From Pseudomonadota bacterium (GTDB lineage Bacteria; Myxococcota_A; Polyangia; Polyangiales; Polyangiaceae): 64,000 nucleotides of DNA. The notes under the pieces were generated by a model. The model ran no database searches. It saw only the letters and a list, made by a program, of their open reading frames with translations, and had not been told where the DNA came from. The stretch is from assembly GCA_023402175.1 (NCBI GenBank), contig JAEXCN010000187.1, forward strand, positions 4,114 to 68,113, given 5' to 3'. Each line of letters begins with the position of its first letter. Position 1 is the stretch's first letter. Below, piece after piece: positions 57,798 through 64,000 of the stretch. The translations under genes were made by a program, and so were the position numbers.

Positions 57798-59225
57798 ATG
57801 CCTCGATCGAGCGCACATCGATGCACATGGATACATCGATCGCGATCGGCCTTCGCAGCGAGCGCGCTCGCGCTGGCGCTCCTGCTTTCCGCGAGGGCGG
57901 CCAGCGCCGATCTCGCGCACGAGACCGTCTCGGGCAATGCCGTCGAGCGTGTCGCGCTGAAGGGACCGTCCGGGATCTCGGACGTGAGATGGGACGAGCT
58001 TTCGACGCCGAAGACGCCGGGCCTCCATGCGATCCGTTTCCGGGCGCAGGGACAAGCCGTGCTCGTCCCACACTGCAATGGGCGCGAGCGGGTCCTCGTC
58101 GACGGCGCGGTGAAGGATCCCGGGAGCAAAGGCCCGCTCGTCCTGCGGCTCGACGACGGCCCCGCGCACGAGGTCACGATCGAAGTGAAGGCGAGCGCGT
58201 ACGAGAAGCGGATCGCCTGTACGGAGCCGCCTCGGACCGGCGCGATCGTCCGAACGAGCGACGGCCTCTCGCTCCTTCGCTTCACGAGCCCGCACGCGGC
58301 AAAGGGCGGCGGCGAGGCCGTCGTCTTCGTTCCCGGCGGTCACGATCGGACGCGTCCCGCTGCCGTTCTCGTCGGTGCGCATCCATGGAACGGCGGGCCG
58401 TGGACGTATGCGGCTTACAAGGAGCTCGTCGACGAGGCCGGAAAGAAAGACGTCGTCCTCCTCATGCCGAGCGGCCTCGGCAACTCGCTCTACACCGCAG
58501 ACGCCGAGGACGAGGTGATGCGCGCGATCGACGCGCTGGCGAGCGAGCTCGCCGTCGATCGGCAGCGGGTGTCGATCTGGGGCGCATCGATGGGCGGCGC
58601 CGGCGCGACGACGATCGCGTTCCATCGTCCCGATCGCTTCGCCTTCGTCGCGAGCTGGTTCGGCGACAGCCGCTACGACATGGGCACGTACGTGAAGCCG
58701 ATCCTCGGAAGCGAGGAGGGCGCTCGGCGCGTGAACGCCCTCGATGTGCTCGAAAACGCCCGGCATTTGCCCGTCTTTCTCGTCCACGGCGAGGATGACC
58801 GCACGTCGCCGATGAAGCAGAGCACGATGCTCCACGACGCGATGAAGAAGGCCGGCTTCTCCGTCGAGCTCGAACGCGTCCCGGGCATGGGCCACGAGGG
58901 GCCGCTCGTCGTGAAGTACATCCGCCGCGTCGTCGATCGCGCAGCGTCCGCGACGGCGCCGCGGAGACCGTCACGCGTGTCGTTCCGCAGCGTGCGCGCG
59001 AGCGATACCGAGGCGTACGGCGTCCGCATCGTGCGCGCCGGCGCGGGGGATGCCTTCGTCGATGTCGAGCGCCGCGCAGACGGCGTCCACGTGCTCGCGG
59101 CGCAGGGCGTCGTCGAGATCGTCCTCGCGAAGGACGCGCTCGGAACGGACGCGAAGGACGCGCGCGAGCCGCCCATCGCGATCGACGTGCCCGGCTCGAA
59201 GGTCCGCGTGCGATGGGCTCCGTGA
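57798..59225 (+). CDS. Exported alpha/beta-hydrolase (esterase-like)
   Basis: The protein has 475 residues. A signal peptide (FAASALALALLLSARAASA) is followed by a beta-rich N-terminal part. The hydrolase core is at about residues 165-380: the nucleophile is S264 in GASMGG, HGEDDR carries the acid, and GMGHEGP the His. A C-terminal beta domain of about 95 residues follows. It resembles PHB-depolymerase/feruloyl-esterase-like exported esterases. The mature protein would be periplasmic or secreted. Its last 13 nt overlap the next gene. Confidence 0.85.
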   Translation: MPRSSAHRCTWIHRSRSAFAASALALALLLSARAASADLAHETVSGNAVERVALKGPSGISDVRWDELSTPKTPGLHAIRFRAQGQAVLVPHCNGRERVLVDGAVKDPGSKGPLVLRLDDGPAHEVTIEVKASAYEKRIACTEPPRTGAIVRTSDGLSLLRFTSPHAAKGGGEAVVFVPGGHDRTRPAAVLVGAHPWNGGPWTYAAYKELVDEAGKKDVVLLMPSGLGNSLYTADAEDEVMRAIDALASELAVDRQRVSIWGASMGGAGATTIAFHRPDRFAFVASWFGDSRYDMGTYVKPILGSEEGARRVNALDVLENARHLPVFLVHGEDDRTSPMKQSTMLHDAMKKAGFSVELERVPGMGHEGPLVVKYIRRVVDRAASATAPRRPSRVSFRSVRASDTEAYGVRIVRAGAGDAFVDVERRADGVHVLAAQGVVEIVLAKDALGTDAKDAREPPIAIDVPGSKVRVRWAP

Positions 59226-60679
59226 AGCCGTCGCCCGCGAGCGCGCGCATCAAGGGCCGGCGGCGGACGGCGCTCATCGTGCTCGCTCCGATCATCGCGG
59301 TCGCCACGCTCATGCTCGGGCTGCGCGTCGGCGCAGGGAACGCGGTGAAAGCTGCGAGCGTCTTCGCCGCGCCACCTGGCAAGGCGCCGGCGCCGGGCGC
59401 GCCGGTGCCGCTCGCATGGCAGGTGCTCACCTATGTCGAGGATCGCGGCGTCCGCGAGACGATCGGCATGCGCGATCTCACCGTCGTCGCGCGGAGCAAA
59501 GGAAAGGAGTCGCGCTGGACGGGATCGAGCAACGCCGACGGGATCGCCGAGGCTTCGCTCGCGTTCGCCGATCTCGCTGCCGGAGATCCCGTCGAGATCG
59601 AGGTCCTCGCTGCGGGTGAACCGCAGCCGCTCGCGCGCGGGCTTGCCGAGTGGCAGAGCCCGTCGTGGGCGCGCGATCCGGAAGAACGCGGGGAACACGC
59701 GGCTGCGAGGCCGTCGAAGCGCGAAGGAGCGATCGCGATCGACGTCCTCGTCGAAGGCGAGCGCCTCGTCGTCGGGTTCGAGACGCCGGTCTGGGCGCAT
59801 GTCCTCGGAAGCGGGATCGATCCTTCACGCGTCGCGCTCCACGCAACGCCGGAAGCCGGGCTCCGCCTCGAGATAGAAGACCCGCGACTCGCATGCGAGG
59901 GCTGGGCAGAGATCCCCGCGGTCGCCGAAGGACACGTCGTCGGACTGCAGGTCGAAGCAAAAGACGCGGAAGGAAGGAAAGGCGTCTGGTTCGGCGCGCT
60001 GCCGGTCGCGCCGGGCGCGTTCTTCGTCGGCGCACCTCGCCACGTGCCCGAGGCGAAATCCGAGACGGTCGTGCTCGTCGCGCCCAATCCGCGCAACGTC
60101 GTCTACGTCGAGGTGGACGACGAGCGTGGCCGCGTGTTCGCCGCCGCGCTGCCGCTCGCGGTCGAGCCGGGCGATCCGGTCCCGCGCGCTCGTTTCCAAA
60201 TGCCGCCGCTCGCGCCAGGCCTCCACTGGATTGTCGTCTCTGGCGAGCCGCGCGGCGCCGAGCGTCTCGCGGGCGCGGCGATCGCGAAGCCGTTCCTCGT
60301 CGGCGAAGCGCCGGGCGTTCGCCCCGATCAAGCGTGCAGCATAGGCCCGTGGCTCGCGAAGCGTCCGGCGACCGGGTTCCCGCGCTGGCTCGCGGTCGAC
60401 GGTATGGCGACGCAAGGCGCAGACAATCGCGCGCGCCATCGCCTCGGCCTCTTCATCGGTCTCTTCTCCCTCTTCGCGGCGGCGGTGCTGGAGGTGCTGC
60501 TCCTCACCGCGGCTTCACGCGAGGCGCGCGCGGTGATGCTGCTCGCGGATCTCGACGAGCCCGAAGCCGAGCGCGCGCGCGTGACGGCGAAGCCGCCCGG
60601 CGGAGGCCTCGCGATCGCGCTCCTCGTCGCGGTCCTCGGCTTCGCGCTCCTCGCGGCCCTGATGGTCGCGAAGGGCTGA
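59213..60679 (+). CDS. Membrane protein of unknown function
   Basis: The protein has 488 residues. One helix near residues 20-40 (TALIVLAPIIAVATLMLGL) is followed by about 350 extracytoplasmic residues of beta character, then two helices (LGLFIGLFSLFAAAVLEVLLL and GLAIALLVAVLGFALLAALM). No catalytic motif is visible. The start overlaps the esterase gene by 13 nt, so the two are co-translated and may work together at the envelope. The family is not recognised. Confidence 0.65.
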   Translation: MGSVKPSPASARIKGRRRTALIVLAPIIAVATLMLGLRVGAGNAVKAASVFAAPPGKAPAPGAPVPLAWQVLTYVEDRGVRETIGMRDLTVVARSKGKESRWTGSSNADGIAEASLAFADLAAGDPVEIEVLAAGEPQPLARGLAEWQSPSWARDPEERGEHAAARPSKREGAIAIDVLVEGERLVVGFETPVWAHVLGSGIDPSRVALHATPEAGLRLEIEDPRLACEGWAEIPAVAEGHVVGLQVEAKDAEGRKGVWFGALPVAPGAFFVGAPRHVPEAKSETVVLVAPNPRNVVYVEVDDERGRVFAAALPLAVEPGDPVPRARFQMPPLAPGLHWIVVSGEPRGAERLAGAAIAKPFLVGEAPGVRPDQACSIGPWLAKRPATGFPRWLAVDGMATQGADNRARHRLGLFIGLFSLFAAAVLEVLLLTAASREARAVMLLADLDEPEAERARVTAKPPGGGLAIALLVAVLGFALLAALMVAKG

Positions 60680-60688
60680 CGCGAGAGC

Positions 60689-60698
60689 AGCGGCCGCT
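60689..60698. other. 10-bp palindrome at a convergent gene end
   Basis: AGCGGCCGCT is a perfect palindrome that overlaps the stop codon of the acyl-CoA dehydrogenase gene and lies 10 nt after the stop of the membrane protein gene. It may be chance in GC-rich DNA; it is listed because other convergent junctions also have palindromes. Confidence 0.25.
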
Positions 60699-62373
60699 AC
60701 GCCAAGAGCGTCTTCGCGTCCGCGTCGAGCGGCTCGTCTTGGACGAGGTCGACGCCGTTGCGCCAGAAGCGGCGCGCTGCTGCGGCCGGCTTCGCGTCGT
60801 CACCGAACTTCTTCGAGCGCGTCGCCTCGCGCACGAGGAGCGCGAGCTCCAGCGCGCGGCCGAGCGTGATCGCGAGCCGGCGCGCACCAGCCTCGACGGC
60901 AGACGGGCCGCCGGCCTCGAGCGTCCGCATGAGCCACGCGCCCGCATGCTCCGTCGCGCGGAGAGCCGCCTCAGCGGGCTCTTTCAGCGAAGGATCCGCG
61001 CCTTCGACGCACGCATGGACCTCACGGACGAGCGGCTCGAGGCTTCCGCCCTTCGACAGCGCGCGGAGCAGATCGAGCGAGAGCACGTTCGTCGTGCCCT
61101 CCCAGATCGGAAGGACCTGCGCGTCACGGAGCAGCCGCGGAAGCCCGGTGTCCTCGATGTAGCCCGCGCCGCCGAAGGCCTCGAGGACCTCGCTCGCGAC
61201 GGAGACGGCCTGCTTCGCGGTCAGCAGCTTCACGATCGGCGTGAGGAGCCGGAGGAGCGCCGCCTCGTGCTCGCTCAGCTCACCGCACTCTTCCTTCCCG
61301 AGCAGCTCGACGGAGCGGAATGCGATGTGGAGCGCGCCCTGGTATTCGGCTTCGAGCGACGCGAGCGTGTCGACGTGGAGCGGCTTCTCCGCGAGCGGCG
61401 CGCCGAACGCGACGCGGCGTCGTGCGTAGTCCTTCGCGAGCGCGATGCCACGGCGCATGCCGGCGACGGCGCAGACCGCGTTCCACGTCCGCGTGATCGT
61501 CAGCATCGGAGTGATGTTCTTGATGCCGTCCTTCGTCCCGACGACCGCGCTCGCGCGCGCGCCGTCGAGCGTCAGCTCCGCGGTCGGCACCATGCGCGTA
61601 CCGAGCTTGTCCTTGAGGCGATTGACGGAGATCCCGTTCATCGTCCCGTCGGGGTTTCGGACCTCGACGTAGAAGAGCGCGAGGCCGCTTCCGCCCGCCG
61701 GGTTCCCTAGGGGGCGGCCGAGCGTGAGCGCCATCTGCGACGTCGTCGCGGAGCTGAACCACTTGGTCCCGTGCAGCGTGAAGACGCCGTCCTCGCCCGC
61801 GACCGGGCGCGCGATCGTCTCGCTGATCGCGACGTCGCTTCCGCCGGTGCGCTCGGTCATCCACTGGCCGCTCGTCCACGCCGTATCGGGGTTTCGGCTG
61901 GTGAGACGCGGGAGAGCGCGCTCGACGAGCTTCTGGTTCTTCGAGACGAGGAGCGTCTTTGCAGCGCCGTCCGTCATCGCGAGCGGGCACGAGTACACGT
62001 GCCACGAAGGATCGACGACGTAGAGGAGCGAGAACTGGTGCACGCGCGAGAACGCTCCGCTCTTCTTCTCGTAAGCGGTCGCGACGATGCCCTTCTCCGC
62101 CGTGATGCGCTGCGCCTTCTTCCAGAGCGGCGACAGCTCGATCTGATCGACGCGATGTCCCCACGGATCCCACTGCACGAGCCGCGGCTCGTCGCGGTAG
62201 TTCGTGTTCGCCTCGCGATAGAGCTCGCCGCCGGACAGCTCGCCGAGGTCGGACAGCTCCGCCTCGACGCGGGCGAGCACCTCGGGTGGCAGCGTGTTCC
62301 TCAGGTAGCGACGCAGGACGTCATCGCCGAGGTACGTGTTTCCGAGCTCAGGAGGGGTCTGGTAGAACGCCAC
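60697..62373 (-). CDS. Acyl-CoA dehydrogenase, AidB-like
   Basis: The protein has 558 residues, which is AidB size and longer than ordinary acyl-CoA dehydrogenases. The start PPELGNTYLGDDVLRRYLR recalls AidB, and QWMTERTGGSDVA, WFSSATTSQMAL and FGGAGYIEDTGLPRLLRDA are family signatures with FAD contacts. AidB is an alkylation-response flavoprotein that binds DNA and has weak isovaleryl-CoA dehydrogenase activity. No Ada regulator gene is nearby, so induction by alkylation cannot be read here. The ATG at 62373 is natural. Confidence 0.88.
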   Translation of the reverse strand: MAFYQTPPELGNTYLGDDVLRRYLRNTLPPEVLARVEAELSDLGELSGGELYREANTNYRDEPRLVQWDPWGHRVDQIELSPLWKKAQRITAEKGIVATAYEKKSGAFSRVHQFSLLYVVDPSWHVYSCPLAMTDGAAKTLLVSKNQKLVERALPRLTSRNPDTAWTSGQWMTERTGGSDVAISETIARPVAGEDGVFTLHGTKWFSSATTSQMALTLGRPLGNPAGGSGLALFYVEVRNPDGTMNGISVNRLKDKLGTRMVPTAELTLDGARASAVVGTKDGIKNITPMLTITRTWNAVCAVAGMRRGIALAKDYARRRVAFGAPLAEKPLHVDTLASLEAEYQGALHIAFRSVELLGKEECGELSEHEAALLRLLTPIVKLLTAKQAVSVASEVLEAFGGAGYIEDTGLPRLLRDAQVLPIWEGTTNVLSLDLLRALSKGGSLEPLVREVHACVEGADPSLKEPAEAALRATEHAGAWLMRTLEAGGPSAVEAGARRLAITLGRALELALLVREATRSKKFGDDAKPAAAARRFWRNGVDLVQDEPLDADAKTLLA

Positions 62374-62640
62374 GTCGAAAACGTAGCAGATGGGGCGGGG
62401 CGGGCGTTCGCCTGCAAGAACGCTTTCGTTCCGCGAGCTTTCGGTCCTGCGAACGGGCGCCTCGGGCCGATGCGCCGTTCGGCACGCGCGCTCGGCTCAG
62501 CCGCCGGGTAGCCGCAGCCAGAGGCCGCTGCTAGATGCGGGCCGAGCCGGCCATTGAGGGGTCGTGTGCGTGCGTTTTCCAGACCACCTTCCGATTTGCG
62601 AGCCGCTTTCGAGGGGTCCGGACACGGGGGAGATGACCGC

Positions 62641-63333
62641 GTGAGCGCCATCCACATGACCAAGCCCGAGGCACGTACATCGGTCGTGCGGGAGCTCCAT
62701 CCGCGAGGTGCGGGTCGGACCTCGACGGCGACAGATGCTCTGCTCGTGGCGGAGATCCGGAACGGATCGACCGCTGCGGCCGGGATGTTCTTCGACCGCT
62801 ACGTCCGCCACGTCGAGCGGCTGATCTGGAGCCTGCTCGGTCCCGAGCCCGAGGCAGAGGACGTTCTGCACGAGATCTTCGTCCGGGCGCTCGAGGGGAT
62901 CGAGGGCGTCGAGGACCCTTCCCGCCTGAAGAGCTGGCTCACCGGGATCACCGTGTATACCGCACGCGAATGGATCCGCCGCCGAACGCGCCGGCGTTGG
63001 CTCCGCTTCGTCGACGAGCTCCCGGAGGCTCCGACTCCGGCGGCGAGCGAGGAGGTCAACGAGGCGACGCGCTGCACGTACGACGTCCTCTCGAGCATGT
63101 CCGCCGATGACCGCGTCTTCTTCAGTCTGCGCTTCATCGAGGGAATGGAGCTGTCCGAGGTGGCTCTCGCTTGCGACGTCAGCGTCTCCACCGCCAAGCG
63201 CCGGCTGAAGGACGCCGAGAAGCGTTTCCTCGCCCGTGCGAGGCGCCACGAAGCGCTCGTTCCCTGGCTCGAGGAGGGCGGCCGCTGGACGCTCGAGCGA
63301 ACCTCTCGTCCGAGCGAAGGAGGCGAGGAATGA
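62641..63333 (+). CDS. ECF-type RNA polymerase sigma factor
   Basis: The protein has 230 residues. Region 2 shows FDRYVRHVERLIWSLL and AEDVLHEIFVRALEG, the core-binding and promoter -10 elements. Region 4 shows MSADDRVFFSLRFIEG and the helix-turn-helix LSEVALACDVSVSTAKRRL for the -35. The linker between is short, as in ECF factors. A GTG at 62641 has GGGAG upstream at eight bases; an ATG at 62656 is the alternative. Its stop overlaps the FecR-like gene (ATGA), so that gene is the probable partner. Confidence 0.88.
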   Translation: MSAIHMTKPEARTSVVRELHPRGAGRTSTATDALLVAEIRNGSTAAAGMFFDRYVRHVERLIWSLLGPEPEAEDVLHEIFVRALEGIEGVEDPSRLKSWLTGITVYTAREWIRRRTRRRWLRFVDELPEAPTPAASEEVNEATRCTYDVLSSMSADDRVFFSLRFIEGMELSEVALACDVSVSTAKRRLKDAEKRFLARARRHEALVPWLEEGGRWTLERTSRPSEGGEE

Positions 63334-64000
63334 AGCGGCTCGCCGAGCTCGGCTCCGAGGTCGCGTCGTCGCTCGACGAAGCGCGCGCAAGGCGCAGCGC
63401 GGCCTCGCGCGTCCGCGCGAAGATCGTCGCTCGTGAGGTGCCACGCCTGCGCACGGAGTGGCGCCGACGAGGACCGAGCTCGCGGCTGTCGTCGAACGTC
63501 CGCTTCGGGCTCGTCGCGGCGCTGACCATGGCCGCCGCGATCGCGCTCACGGCGTTCTTCGCCTGGCCGTGGAAGGAGATGGCGACCGCTCCACGGCAGG
63601 AGATGGCAACCGCTCCGCTGGCCGAGCCTCCGCTGTCGTTCGTCGTCGGCGACGAGCGCGGGACCGCGGGCCTGTTCGTCGCGGCGCCGGCGACGGGCGA
63701 GAAGCCGATCACGTTCTCGGACGGCAGCGAGCTTCGCCTCGCGCCGACGGCGCGCGTGCGTGTCGCCGAGGTCGCACGTGAAGGCGCACGCGTCCTCGTC
63801 GAGAGCGGGACGGTGCGCGTCTCCGTCGTTCACGCGCGCACGCATGAGACACGCTGGACGGTCGAAGCGGGGCCCTTCGAGGTACGCGTCACCGGGACGA
63901 AGTTCGACGTCGTCTACGATCCGTCGTCGACCGGCCTCGTCGTCCGCATGCACGAGGGGTCCGTGGTCGTGCGCGGCTGCGGGCTGGCCGGGAATGGAGG
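63330..64000 (+). CDS. FecR-like membrane protein, partial
   Basis: The reading frame stays open to the window end, giving 223 codons of an incomplete protein. A basic N-terminal cytoplasmic region of about 65 residues leads to one membrane helix (FGLVAALTMAAAIALTAFFAW). The periplasmic part has the FecR pattern: ITFSDGSELRLAPTARVRV, GTVRVSVVHA and FEVRVTGTKFDVVYD. A repeated KEMATAP/QEMATAP motif lies after the helix. It overlaps the sigma factor gene by 4 nt. FecR proteins pass signals from the outer membrane to ECF sigma factors, as anti-sigma or activator. Confidence 0.85.
   Translation, partial: MKRLAELGSEVASSLDEARARRSAASRVRAKIVAREVPRLRTEWRRRGPSSRLSSNVRFGLVAALTMAAAIALTAFFAWPWKEMATAPRQEMATAPLAEPPLSFVVGDERGTAGLFVAAPATGEKPITFSDGSELRLAPTARVRVAEVAREGARVLVESGTVRVSVVHARTHETRWTVEAGPFEVRVTGTKFDVVYDPSSTGLVVRMHEGSVVVRGCGLAGNG

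Overview
This window is high-GC chromosomal DNA (roughly two-thirds G+C by eye) from a Gram-negative, aerobic bacterium. It is most likely a member of the Myxococcota, of the Polyangiales/Polyangiaceae kind. The evidence is the gene style: Ser/Thr protein kinases with HRD-VSPQN or HRD-IKPEN catalytic loops, a kinase-ATPase-TPR giant protein, PilZ and DUF4388-like regulators, an AgmX/PglI-type C-terminal domain protein, many Ala/Pro-rich lipoproteins with long linkers, and TPR and HEAT scaffolds. No rRNA, tRNA, CRISPR array, insertion sequence, integrase or phage gene was seen. Coding density is about 95% and base composition is even, so this looks like core chromosome and not an island.

Layout. 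1-6.2 kb: a PilZ membrane protein ending in a clear intrinsic terminator, an OmpR-type response regulator with its histidine kinase, and two envelope proteins. An 11-bp-phased TTCA repeat lies upstream of both the regulator and the following membrane gene and is a good candidate operator. 6.2-15.8 kb: a 570-bp gap, tsaD, a lipoprotein, an acidic protein with a small C-terminal domain, a 1378-residue TPR/HEAT protein and a DUF362 plus CBM9-like lipoprotein. 15.8-25.8 kb: a histidine phosphatase, the overlapping rpoZ/methyltransferase/yggS run, a TPR protein with a duplicated AgmX/PglI-tail lipoprotein, rarA, an XRE regulator next to a CheY-like receiver, a pilin-like membrane protein, a small TPR protein and hpt. 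25.9-37.8 kb: comEC, a zinc-ribbon Ser/Thr kinase, ligA followed by a GIDE-domain protein, a small conserved protein plus VOC protein, a STAND-type ATPase, a lipoprotein and patatin pair, and a lipoyl-domain/zinc-ribbon protein. 37.8-49.4 kb: the giant kinase, a methyltransferase, a DUF4388-like/J-domain protein, 6-phosphofructokinase, an aldo/keto reductase overlapping a PhyH-type dioxygenase, and a pseudo-receiver protein. 49.5-64 kb: a two-repeat surface lipoprotein, a DUF6184-like lipoprotein, livH with a substrate-binding protein, sdhC, the metB-like/hom operon with a structured leader, an esterase and membrane protein pair, an AidB-like acyl-CoA dehydrogenase, and an ECF sigma factor with a FecR-like partner running off the window end.

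How the genes work together. Most clusters are short operons of two or three genes joined by 1-37 nt overlaps. The metB-like/hom pair serves homoserine and methionine supply. sdhC belongs to respiration and livH plus its binding protein to amino-acid uptake, but both lack their usual partners here. The rest is dominated by signalling (two Ser/Thr kinases, one histidine kinase, three receiver proteins of which one is degenerate, an ECF sigma factor, an XRE regulator) and by the envelope.

The less ordinary signals are these: the phased TTCA repeats shared by two promoters; a 42-47 bp palindromic element present twice about 17 kb apart in opposite orientation; a three-hairpin leader with the ribosome-binding site in a hairpin loop before the metB-like gene; a lipoyl domain fused to a zinc ribbon; a bacterial GIDE-domain protein downstream of ligA; and a 9-unit tandem repeat upstream of sdhC.
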